A DNA stretch of 26,220 bases from Plakobranchus ocellatus. Taxonomy: Eukaryota > Mollusca > Gastropoda > Plakobranchidae. Every line of letters starts with the position of its first letter. The first letter of the stretch is position 1. The notes under the pieces are model-generated. The model did no database searches. It saw nothing but the letters and a program-made list of their open reading frames with translations, and had not been told where the DNA came from. This document shows, one piece after another, positions 1-11,400 of the stretch. The stretch lies in contig BLXT01000924.1 in the NCBI GenBank assembly GCA_019648995.1, forward strand, positions 903,236 through 929,455, read 5' to 3'. A program made the position numbers and the translations under genes.

Positions 1-80
1 GCATCCAAACTCTTTTTCTCTCCTTTTCTGCTGTTTAAAAGAAAAAAAAAGTATAGGAAGCTTCAACCTTTTTTTGTACT

Positions 81-470
81 TGATTGTGCTAGATATCCCT
101 CAAGTGTTCTTGTTCATTTCAGTGTGTTATATATATATATCTCTCAATGTGTACTTGTTTATTTCAGTGTGCTAATCTGCTATATATCTCTCAACATGTT
201 CTTGATGTCTCTTAATTTGTTCTTGTTTATTTAAGGGTGCTAGATATCCCTAAAACTGTTCTTTTTTTTATTTCAGTGTGTTAGATATCCCTCAATTTGA
301 TCTTGTTTGTTTCAGTGTGTTACATATCCCTCAGTTTGTTCTTGTTTGTTTCAGTGTGTTATATATCCCCTCTATTTGATCTTGTTTGTTTCAGTGTGTT
401 ATATATCGATCAATTTGTTCATGTTTGTTTCAGTGTGCTAGATATCCCTCAATTTGTTCTTGATATTCCT
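81..470. repeat. Degenerate ~39-bp tandem repeat, about 9 copies
   Basis: The phrase ttcagtgtgttagatatccc with ctcaatttgttcttgtttg recurs. Start points of AGTGTG (or variant) lie at about 121, 166, 233, 275, 314, 353, 393 and 432, so spacing is 39-45 bp, settling to 39-40 in the right half. Left copies are more diverged. Confidence 0.8.
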
Positions 471-750
471 TAAATTCTTTTGTTTCAACTTCATTGTGGT
501 CGATTTTCCCTAGAGGTAACCCTCTAATCTTCTCTTTATGCATTTCTTTAATGTGCTTCACTAAAACAATTATATGCATATTTTTTGCATGTGAAAAAAA
601 AAATATTGAATTATAAATCATAAATCCATGCATATGTCAATATAAATCCTTTAAGATTCATCATACTGTCACAGTTTCCTCATAAGATTCCTTTTTTTTT
701 TTTTAATAAGATATTTTTTCCTTGATATATGATATATTCCTGCCCATTAC

Positions 751-1027
751 AAAAAAAAAAAAAAAGTAAGTGGGTCCACGCTTAGTCCAAGCATCGGGGA
801 ACCAGGAGTAGGGTCCCGATTGTTCTTGGCATACGGTATATATGAAGTAGTTTGCCATTGCTTTCCTCGCCGCCTTTACTTTCACCGGGTCTTAAGAGAA
901 CTAGCTACCCATTTAGTGCTGGGTGGATACAGAGGAGCGATGGAAAATTGATTTGGCCTGGAGTAGGATTTGAACCTCAGACCTCCGCCTTGGTAGCCAA
1001 CTGCTCTACCAGATGAGCCACCGCTCC
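751..1027 (-). mobile_element. tRNA-derived SINE
   Basis: The minus strand from 1027 reads GGAGCGGTGGCTCATCTGG, an A box, and about 45 nt later GGTTCAAATCC, a B box: the internal RNA polymerase III promoter of a tRNA. About 200 nt of non-tRNA body follows (containing GGCAAACTACTTCA), then a 15-nt T run. This head-body-tail plan defines a SINE. The family is not assigned. Confidence 0.8.
955..1027 (-). promoter_or_regulatory. Pol III A/B-box promoter of the SINE head
   Basis: The A box is near 1009-1020 and the B box (GGTTCAAATCC) near 966-976 on the minus strand, with tRNA-like spacing. The anticodon arm does not fold as a normal tRNA (TTGGCTACCAA), so I treat it as a retroposon head, not a tRNA gene. 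Confidence 0.65.
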
Positions 1028-1481
1028 ATTACTATTACCCTAATTTCACAGTCAATAATATGTCTTAAAGAGATTTAATTCAAATATATTGAATTCTTTC
1101 AAAGCATTTATAACATGCAGTTTCTTTAAAAAAATAAGGAACAATTTGAACATGTTTTTTTCTCCTTTATTGCAGATAAGTCTTTCAATTTCTTTTTTTT
1201 TATAATGCTTACCAAAGAATTTGATTTCAAACTCTTTAAATTTTGAGGGGCTTGTTTTATCTTAACCTTTACCCATCACGGCGCATTTGCTAAAAGCGGG
1301 GCTTAATTATTCCCTTAAGTCACACCACTTGCCTAGAAAGATATTTGGTTTTTTACCTTTTGTACCACTCTCCGTTCGGGGAAGGATTGCATACTTCCAT
1401 AATTGATAGTTTTTCATGTAAAGCGGCAGCTACAGAGAATAACATACTGTCATCCCATGCATTTGCAAGGCACACTAGAGC

Positions 1482-2137
1482 TCTAGATTGCACAATGGCT
1501 AAAGGTTGAATTACTGTGATGTTCTAGATTGCACAATGGCTAAAGGTTGAATTACTGTTAAGTTCTAAATTGCAAAATGGCTAAAGGTTGAATTACTGCA
1601 ATGCGCTAGATTGCACAATGGCTAAAGGTTGAATTATTGTGATGCTCTAGATTGCACACCAGCTAAAGGTTGAATTACTGTGATGCGCTAGATTGCACAA
1701 TGGCTAAAGGTTGAATTATTGTGATGCTCTAGATTGCACACTAGCTAAAGGTTGAATTATTGTGATGCTCTAGATTGCGCAACGGCTAAAGGTTGAATTA
1801 CTGTGATGCTCTAGATTGCGCAACGGCTAACGGTTGAATTACTGTGATGCTCTAGATTGTGCAACAGCTAAAGGTTGAATTACTGTGATGCTCTAGATTG
1901 CACAATGGCTAAAGGTTGAATTACTGTTATGCTCTGGATTGCGCAATGGCTAAAGGTTGAATTATTGTGATGTTCTAGATTGCACAATGGCTAAAGGTTG
2001 AATTACTGTGATGCTCTTGATTGCGCAATGGCTAAAGGTTGAATTACTGTTATGCTCTAAATTGCAAAATGGCTAAAGGTTGAATTTCTGTGATGCGCTA
2101 GATTGTACAATGGCTAAAGGTATAATTACTGTGATGC
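1482..2137. repeat. 41-bp minisatellite, 16 copies
   Basis: Unit: TCTAGATTGCACAATGGCTA followed by AAGGTTGAATTACTGTGATGC. The phase is exact: unit starts at 1482, 1523, 1564 ... 2056, 2097, i.e. 16 x 41 = 656 bp with substitutions only and no indels seen. Variants such as TGCGCAACGG and CACACTAG recur in non-adjacent units, suggesting block duplication. Confidence 0.95.
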
Positions 2138-2253
2138 TCAAACCTATAAATTACTTTCTGGCATATCATTAGAAATCGCACAATTCAAGTCCCTGGCTAA
2201 CAAACATTTGATTTTGAGCCTCAATCTAAAAGAGGAAGAATTTTAGAACTTAC

Positions 2254-2445
2254 TTTTTCCCCTTGATCATCAATGACGCCAGTGAACATGACTTTGGGCT
2301 GATTGTTCACAGTGGACTTGCGCAGGGAGGGGCTGCTCGTGGGGGCTGGAGATGAGGCCACAGCTATTGCTGCTCCTGATTTTCTGGAAGGAGTTGATGG
2401 AGGTGGAGACGACCTTCTCGATTTCTTTGCAGGAGAAGAGGACGG
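2254..2445 (-). CDS. MDC1: MDC1 exon 22: SP-rich linker and first BRCT strand
   Basis: 192 nt, phase 0, residues 1871-1934. A Ser/Pro/Lys linker ends in QPKVMFTGVIDDQGEK, which matches the start of human MDC1 BRCT1 (APKVLFTGVVDARGER). The phosphoserine pocket of BRCT1 begins here: the Thr after Phe (MFT) corresponds to the conserved Thr of the VLFTG motif. Donor AAAA|gtaagt is strong. Acceptor aataag|CCGTCC follows a T-rich tract. The BRCT tandem continues left of the window. Confidence 0.9.
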
Positions 2446-5400
2446 CTTATTTCACAAAATCGAAAAAAAAAAAATAACATCAATAAATTAAAGCTTCAGT
2501 TAAAAGTCTTAAATGAAAAAAAGTATGGAAATACATTTTTTAATAATGTCAAAACCCCTTGCAATGTGAAATTATTACTCTTTAAACACATTTTTTCATT
2601 CAGATTTCCTTTCTTAACTTTTCATAAACATAAATTTTAAAAAGAGAGTTGATTTGGTTTTTTAATGTATAAATTGTGCATTTGCACCAGAAATCTAGAC
2701 TTGATAAAGATTAAACAAAATGAACATGAGTCAAATTTATTTTTTTTTTTTTTTTTTTTTTGGGGGGGGGGGGGGTCTCACAATATTGGCAGAAGCTGTT
2801 ATTAGATATTAGATAATGTAAAGAACAGCCGCAGCGTAATCAATGATGCAGGCTTGAGTTCTAAGAATTCTCATTCTTTAGTTTCATGGGGGTTTTTTGG
2901 CCTTTCTCCAAAGAATATCAATTTTAGACACAAAAACCAACAGGATCTGTACTGCTATTTTGCTGTTGTAATATAGTTTTGGAGAGTTCTTGTAACACCT
3001 GCTTTATCACTTGTAAATAACTGAGCCTACTTTTTTTCTGCATAAACAACTTTTTGTTATTTTTTTTTAATATGGGCACAGCCATTATTATTTCAGATGA
3101 AATATGTTTTTAAAATTATAGATATATATAATATTTTGTAGTATGGCACCTTTCTCTCGGGTCCAGACTTACAGACAACCTAAAATTTCATTGGCTGTGC
3201 ATTACGAATGTTGGACTCCATGCGTTTGAATAATTGCAACATACCTGAGAGCTAGGAGTGCTTGCTTGTTGCTTAGTTTGGCTGCTGGTGAGAACCCCAG
3301 CGGAATCTTTCAAAGTCTCCTTTTTGTCCAAACCTCTCCTCGTCGACTTGGTTAAGGTCCGACTCTCCTCCTGTTGCACTAACTCCTGAGTGACAGCAGA
3401 TCTTTTGCCTCCTCCTCTCCTGCCTCTGGTACTGGCGGAGCTTTGGGAGGCTTGCTCACACTCGGAAACATCCATCTCCTCTTGATCCACAGCTGCCTTG
3501 CCACCAGCAGCAACAGAAGCTCTAGAGCTTTGTCGCTTGGCCTGACCAGTCAAGCTCTGAGACTCTGGCACTAAGCTTTTCCTCTTATCTGCATTCCTAG
3601 ATCCCTCTGCCTCCGTCTCCCCACCTTGCACATCACGGTTGCTTCCTTCACTTTTTATGGCACTTGAGCTTGAGCCCACAACAGCAGATTTACGACCCTT
3701 TCCCCTACCTCTAGTATCATTGGCGCTGCTTGCATTGGAAGTCATATTGTCACTTTCTAGTGCAGAATCCTTTGCCACAGCATCCTGCATTTTTAGAGTG
3801 CGAGATGATTTGCGATTCGCCACCGATTCAGAGCTCTGGCTGATTGAGTCAGAGCCAGATGGTAAGGCTGGTTGGCCTGGGATTGAATCATCACTAGCCG
3901 CTGCTGCTCTTGAAGACATCCTACCACGCTTGGTTTTTTGATTAGTTGCAGCTGAAGTATTCAAATCGGCGCCAGCAGCTCTGATCATCTCTGCAGTCTG
4001 TTCTTCCACTTCTGTCTTCTGCGCTCTAGCATTTCTTTGCCTTCTCCCAGCTCCTTTCTCCTTGTCAGGATTGTTTGTCTCTTCTGTTTCTTCCCTACTT
4101 TCTGGTACTTCATCTTTCTTAGCCTTCTTTATAGTCACATCCGCATCTATTTCCAAAACTGCCGCTGATTTCCGTCCCCTTTTTGCTCTTGCAGATACAT
4201 TCTCTGCTATGGGCTCATCTTTTTTTCCATCTTTCCCTTCCACACTGCCACTGTCAGCCTTGGTCATGTGACCTCTCGTTTTTCTGGTGTTTAATTTTTG
4301 AGTACCAGACTCGGACGCTTCTCGCTCCTCGCTTACTATTGACTCAAAATCTGTGTTGTCTCCCCTCACGCTGCCAGCATCATCTTTTTCTTCCACTACT
4401 ACTGTTGACTTCTTGCCTCTTTGTCTTCCATTGCCGCCTCTTTTGGATCTATTGCCTGAAACTTCATCACCCTCATTACTACCTTCAGGCTTTGGTGTAG
4501 AGCCATTATTCCCATCACTGGTGTCTTTGAGCTCTGTCTGCATGATGACAACGTTCTCTACTTCTGTCTTTGTCTCTCCCTCATTTTTCTCCTCATTGTT
4601 CTTTCGTCTTCTTCCTCTTCCAGTTCCCTTCTTCACTTGAGCTGAGTCTTGAGCTTTCGTCTCTTCACTTGCAGCCGTGTTTGGTGGCTGCCTCGCGTCT
4701 GCCAGTGGGACTGGAAGTTCTATCTCTTCTGCTGCGCTCCCTCCAGGTTTGCTCTTTGTATGGCTTGTGTCCACACTCGACTCGCTTGAGGTTCCCGCCT
4801 CTGTGTTTGGTGAGGGAGAAAGAACAGACTTCCTCCCTTTCCCTCTGACACTGGTGTCATAATCCTTCAGGTGACTGCTGTTTGTTATTCTCCTTCCTCG
4901 AGAGCTGACTCTGCCCCCTGATAATGATGGTGAGGCATCAAGATCCCCAGTGGCACTATCACTACTACCCTCAGTGAGTGTTGCTCCGGGCTTGCCGCGA
5001 CGCCCTGAGGGTGTTGATTTCTGTTCAGTTTCACCCTTCGAGATAGTTTTAGCATTTTTCCCTCGTGGTTTTATCTTTCCTGCAGGTTTTTCAAGTTCTT
5101 CTGTTGAATGTGATTCTGAGGCTGCCACAACAGTCTGCCTGTTTCCTTCACTAGTTTGCTCGGTGCTTTTTGTCATGTTACTCCTGCTGTTTTGATCTTC
5201 TAAATTCATTTCCTTAGGTTTACAGCCGGCTGACCTTTCTTCCACAGATTCTACTGGAACTTTGTTGTCATCATCCGCATCCTTCATTTGTCGCCTCAGT
5301 ACTCTCGATGGCGACAACTGACTCGAGCTCTTTTCACTGAGGTTAGTTCCAGGCTTGGACGGCGACTCTTTGGTTGACACATCAGGCAAAGGGTTTTTCA

Positions 5401-8400
5401 TATTTGATTCATCCTTCATCTGCTTGTCCTTCTCTGAATCTGACAAGTTTTTGACAGTTTCAGCGCGTTTACTGGCACCTCTGTAGGTTCTAGACTGCCT
5501 GGTTTTCATTTCAACTTGATTTTCGTCTATTTTGGATATGTTCACTTCTGTCTGTTCCCTTTGATCACTGTCATTAATGATTTTTGCTTTTAGACCTTTC
5601 TGAGAATTGACTGGCTCTTTCTCTTCTGCAGCTGTTGAAATCAAAGTGAGGAAATAAAAGGCTGGTTTAAAAATGTAATCTTTATTTGGCTTGGGTTTTT
5701 GAAGATGAAAAAAAAATCGTTTGTTGTTTTTTTTTTTTTAATTTTTAAAACAATTTTTTTAAATCAAACAACACTAGAATAAAATTGTTCAGTTTAATTT
5801 TCTTCATTTCAGAAAAAAAAAAATCCTGATTTTGTTGTTGCTTTTTGTATTTTTACCTTATCCTGTCGTTTGTCAAAAACAGGAGGATTATCATTTACTC
5901 GGAAAAAAATGTTTTTGTTTGGAGGAAAAGTAAGACTGCTTGAAAATAATCAAAGTTTAACAGTTTTAATATGACCTGTTTGTATTCTTACATTAAAAAA
6001 ACAGAAAAGGAAAGAAAAAAGATAAACATACAATCAACTAGCCCTTGGCTTCTTCTTCCTCTTCCTTTTCTTGCTGTGGGCTTTTCCTCTTCCTTTTCTG
6101 GGGTAGCAGTTTGTGGCTCAGCCTATAAAAAAAAACAGAACTTATAAAAATGGTCAAAACTTGACACTTTAAAAATCAATTAGTTTTAGGCAAAATAGAG
6201 CAACACTAAAAGGTGTGTGTTGTTTATGATCATGTCCAAATGTTTTATCTCCAGCATTTTAGACAGAAAATAAACAACAAGCTTAAAATGTGCGAAATTA
6301 AACAACAACAACAAAAAACACACATTAATGTACGAAACATTGGCAACCTAGTTTTAAAAATTTTATTCTGAAGCAATTATGAAATTGCAAATACTAACAT
6401 ATGGCCAGATCATCTTGAATGTTGCCATCCTTTGCGTGGCTATCTAGTTTGTTTCTTCAGTGACACCATAAATAAAAAAGCAAGTCTGATGACACTAGAG
6501 ATATCTTTGATTTGACGGGCAACAAAAGAGAATAATGTAGAGAAAACTGAACAGTCACCTCGGAGAAATTCACACACTTAGCAGCAGGAGAGGGGGACCT
6601 CTTCCTCGTCACCAGGGCCGACTTGAGCGGCGAGCGAGCAGGCAGAGGGAGGGGAATCATCGATTTACTTCCTGCGTCAGTCTCATTCTCCCCTTCTCCG
6701 AGGGCCATGCTGTCTGGAACCATCTGTAGACAGGAAGCAGTTGTGAAAACATTGCCATGAGCGTGGTTGCTGCGGATGTCTTATGCTTAGACCTAATGAG
6801 GCTCAGGTTGTATTTTCATCTTTTTAAACTACTGTTATACTATATAGCTTGAAAATATGATGAAAAGTACATACAGAAGGTTGATTCTATGCCAAGGTGT
6901 ATGTGCTTAAAACTGTTTTAATAAAAATCTCAAAGAAGGAAAAACACTTGGTAAAATCATCTCACTCAAAAGTGTTGTACATCATGCCTGACTCACTAAT
7001 GTTGGTACCAAAGTTTAGGCATGCATACAAAAATTATTTTATTTCCTTGAAGCCCTTTTATGATTTGGAAAATAAGATCACAGCAAGATGTGGCAGACTA
7101 AATTATGTTGTAATGAGTTGAATGCCACACATAAAACTGTTCATAATGCTTCAGGGATGCCAGTGGCCTCGGACAAAAAAGCAGGAAACTTGTATAGTAA
7201 TAAATAGTTTTCTCAAAGCTGTATTTAAAGTTTAATTGACTTTTGAGTAATAAAAATAAGGCAAAAAGTTGGAAATCCTGTTAAAATCGGAAAACTGGGA
7301 TCCCTCATCCTTTATAAAAAGTTGACACCTATGATTCAGAGCAGAAAGAGCATATCCCTATCTAGTTTTCAGGGCTGCAAACTTTCACAGATTAGAGCTT
7401 TAAGTTGTACTAAGATTCCAAAATGGTCAAATGCAACTAAGAATCACTTGGAATTGAAACTTTCTTTGAATTCGAGTTGAGAGACAAATGGTATTGAAGC
7501 AGCACTGGTAAAATGCATGCAAATGCTCTACAGCGATATCTTCAGAAAGACAACAGTTTTGAAAAACAGTCTGCATGAACTTGTGGCTGCAGATTCTATG
7601 GCAAACAAAACAACAAACCAAACAATGGCAAACTGTTCAGCTGTCTTACAAGCTAATGAGTAAAGATTCTCATTTTCATGCCATAATCATAACAAGCTTG
7701 CTAAAAAATGGTTCATCTATTTGGGTTCTTTGTTTCTTTGATTGTTGTTTTTTTTTTCTTTTTTTGTCGAGTTCAGGTTTTTGAGTCCCTTTTTCATCTC
7801 AGATGAAATGTGAAAGAAAAAGAACGTGTTGTGTTCATCTGAAATGAAACATGGAAGAATACGTAATATGTTTTTTGAGATGAAATGTGAAAGAATACGT
7901 GTTGTTAGCTTATAGATTTTTTCCTCTTCTCCTCAGTTTCTGTTTGGGGGCGTCTGCGGCACAGTGGAAGTGAATTTACCCTAAGATCTGCAGGGATCAA
8001 CGGTCGCGAGTTCAAGCCCCTTGCTGACACCCTGGCCTGACGGAGGGCCTGAAAGCCTGAAATCACCTTGTTGTGGACTGGCTGTATTACAAAAACCAAT
8101 CAACCAATCTGCTATGTTTTGCTTGAAAAGATTATAGCTGACTGTCAGAAATTTGCTTTTTGTTTTTCTTTTTAACGGAGGGAATGTACAGTTTGAATGT
8201 GTTATTTGCTTTAAGCTTTGAAAAAAATGAAAGAGAAAAACTGAATTTTACAGATTATTTCTTTTTTACCTCTTCAGTATCAGATAACTCCTTCTCCCCA
8301 ACTGGAACTGAGGAAAAAACAAAGGTAGAAATCAGTGATTTAGTGAAAGCTTCCTATCAGTCTTTTATTTGTACAGGGTTTATTATGTCACACTTTTTGC

Positions 8401-11400
8401 CTATGGCTTTTTCTTTCATATAAAAAACATAGTAGCTTCTGTAGGCTCAGCCTTATGTAATTTCCTTTCTTTTGTGTATTTGTATGGATATAATTTGTAG
8501 AATCTATTGTGAGGCTATTGTGAGAAATAGGGCATATGCTGAATATGGAGTCAAAGATGCCTTACAGTTGTATAAAATATCTCCTTAACACAAGTAAAAA
8601 GGCATACAAAGAAATTTTAAAAATAATCTCAGGGATCAACATAATACTTATTGAACCAAAACTTGCTTGCACACCTATCACACCACATTTTATACGGCGG
8701 ACTACAGATAAGTCAATGATCTTGGGGATGAAAAACAGCATAGATTTACCCATGCATATACTTCTCTATTGACTTTTTCTCTGCACAAAAAACAACATGC
8801 AGTAGTTCTGCCTAAAACAAGATTGACTGATGCAGGTTTGACTAAAGTTATTCTATTGTTGATATTTTCTGTCTCCAGATATCAAAATTAAAACACACAA
8901 AAAAAAGGCACACAATCAAACCAAAAGGTTAAAAGTAAAAGTCATGCGCATCTCCAAGGCATATTGTGTTCAGAATTGAAGAGCTCTCTTAAATCACAAT
9001 GCTTGACGACAAAGCATTCGTAGATGTTCATCTTTCTTCCAACAAAAAAACATAAGTCGTAATTTCCCCTCTTACCTGCAAACACAGGTGTTGATTCTGT
9101 GCTTCTGTCGGGGATTTCAGGAGAGAGGGGCGGCTCCGACAAGTCACATGCAGACTCTGTACAGAGAAGTAACGATAGCAAAAATCATAAACAAACCTGT
9201 CTGATTGACAATTTTATGAATTTTCCTTGTGCCAAATATATAAACATTTTAACTTCCACAAAAGTAAGTTAATTTAATCTTGCACTGGTGTTATTTTCAC
9301 AGCTACTATACTACAAATTCTATTGGTGTCGAAAAACAATATTCACTTGTCCTGATCTAAATGACAATTTCAATTGCCTAACCATTGGACCGTTAATGGG
9401 TTTGTAAGATATCTTGAAAGCTGTTCTCATATACGTATGTGTTTAATTTTATTTTCACATTTACATCATTAAACTTTTCATCTTACATGTGTAGCTTCAC
9501 ATGAATTGGAACTGATTTAACACCATAGTGTCTGGCAACAACAGACCGATTGTTACAAAAGAAAAACACATTAACAAAGTATTAGTCAATCTAAGACTCA
9601 CTCAGCGATAGCAAACAGTCCCTCCTGGAGGTAAAACTTTGAAATTTCCTGGTAAAAGCTTCTATTTTACAAGAAATTACAACTGTTTACATATTCTTTC
9701 AATAAAACAAAATCTAATATCAATTTATGCATATATCTACAAAGCATTAAAATTCTCACTCTCTTCATTCCTTGGCACTAGATCCGACTGCTGAGCGACT
9801 CCTGACACTGAGACTTGAGGCGAGCTTGAGCTAGAGTTGACCAGCTTGGCTTCAGCTTCTCCTCTGTCCTCCAGCTGAGGAATTGTCACACACAGATAGT
9901 CAGTACAGTTAGTGATTTCCCTCTCTTTGGAATTTAGAAATTGTCTTCAGCTCAATGAAGGCGTAAGATTTACATTGGCACATTCAGTGAAATGGGTAAT
10001 GAAGGTGTAAGATTTACATTGGCACATTCAGTGGAATGGGTAATGAAGGCGTAAGATTTACAGTGGCACATTCAGTGGAATGGGTAATGAAGGCGTAAGA
10101 TTTACAGTGGCACATTCAGTGGAATGGATAATGAAGGTGTAGGATTTACAGTGGCACATTCAGTGTAATAGGTATTGCCGCAGATATATGACCAGCTCGT
10201 CTTCACTGACTTCAGTAATGTTTTAGACTACAAATTATTGAATTATCTTTTCAAGGCAGTTTCCTAAAGGTGACCTAACATGAGAAGACCGTTGTATTGA
10301 ATTGGTTTACCTAACAATGCAAAAGTCAGTGATGAGAGCGATTTACCGAGACAAAAGATTCTTGATACTCTCAAAACTTCAACAACTCCTGTATGGCAGT
10401 CTCTCTCTAGCCCACTTAATAGACAGGTCTGAGATGACAGAATCTTATCTTTGCTATTCCTCATCTACATAATTTTTTTTATGCAGGGGCCTAAAGGGTT
10501 AGAGGAAGAGGGAGGAGAGGTTGACAGAGAAAGGAGACAGAGGGTAATGTCAGTGCATCTGAGTGGACGGCTCACCACATCTCTTTATTATATGGAGTCA
10601 AATGTGAAGGAATATGAGACAGAACAAGATAAATAGCCGAGAGGAACACACTCCTATTACTGATTAATATTACATCATATCACTAGCATATCATATTTTT
10701 GTTACAAAGCCAGTAAGGCTGTGCAATCATTCACCAACTCCAACTTGTTTGGGTCAAAAAATCGTAATCCAAAGAGCAAAAAAATACTTGCATTTGTGAG
10801 AAAAGGGATTTTTCAAAAGCCAACAGCTGATTAATGAAGTACGAAAATGAAATATTTATCAGAGTAATTTGCTTTTAGTGAGCAGGGCATGCAGAATTTT
10901 GTTCATGAAAAGATGATTTGACAAAATCTTGAAGGGTTCAGTTATAAGTAAAGACTGGTACCAAAAACTCTCCATCTCAATTGTTTTATGCATTAGATTT
11001 TCTCAAATAATTAATTATTTTTATTTCTGGCTTTCTTGTAGTGTTTTTTTTTTTTGTTTTGTTTTTTTGGGGGGAAGGGATTCTGCTGCTGCCACCGCCA
11101 CTGCTGTTATTAATTCATGTTCTTCGAAAATGTCACTGAGTGGACTGGACTCCACTGTTTAGTGCATGTGTACCTCATCTGCATCAGCCAGAGCCTCGAC
11201 CACCTGGTCCATCTTGAGCACAGATTTCTCTTCCAGATCAGAGTCGTCGTCATCATCAGAGTTCTCCACCACTTCTTCACTGGACAGGAAAAATATTAGT
11301 ATAAATTTAAAAAACTCAATGAACATAAGAATAAGAGTGGCACTTTATACAAAGGATCCTGTTGCATTAGCAGGCATTCAAGGAAATTTTTTGTTTACAC

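Larger units (their letters stand above)
1..2253 (-). other. Intron after exon 22 (partial)
   Basis: No coding exon recognised. I looked for further BRCT strands on the minus strand and found none, so the remaining exons lie beyond position 1. It holds a 39-bp degenerate array, a tRNA-derived SINE and a 41-bp minisatellite, listed separately. 1030-1480 is unremarkable unique-looking sequence. Confidence 0.75.
9875..11173 (-). other. Intron 15
   Basis: Holds the 44-bp repeat array (9957-10176) and a T/G tract near 11044. 10451-10636 has a small plus-strand ORF without family features. Confidence 0.78.

Noticed and set aside
430..885. Minus-strand ORFs as missing BRCT exons
   Set aside because: The translations show no BRCT features (no conserved GG or Trp motif). 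One overlaps the SINE, the other low-complexity AT-rich DNA.
955..1027. Functional tRNA gene
   Set aside because: A and B boxes are present, but the anticodon arm is not a proper stem with a 7-nt loop, and a SINE body and tail follow.
1482..2137. CRISPR-like array
   Set aside because: The units are contiguous 41-bp repeats without unique spacers, in an animal intron.
2303..2491. Plus-strand 62-codon ORF
   Set aside because: It overlaps exon 22, which encodes the BRCT start on the other strand.
3639..5195. Several plus-strand ORFs of 60-105 codons opposite exon 21
   Set aside because: They are antisense shadows of a long open, Ser/Lys-rich minus-strand exon. Leu/Ser-rich translations arise from complementing that composition.
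6559..6723. Met at exon 19 start as an alternative gene start
   Set aside because: A clear acceptor (ctacag) precedes it, and phase joins it to exon 18.
6897..7121. 74-codon plus-strand ORF in intron 18
   Set aside because: AT-rich chance ORF with no domain or splice context.
10451..10636. 61-codon plus-strand ORF with a basic/acidic run
   Set aside because: No recognisable family and no splice-site support; likely chance or a decayed repeat.
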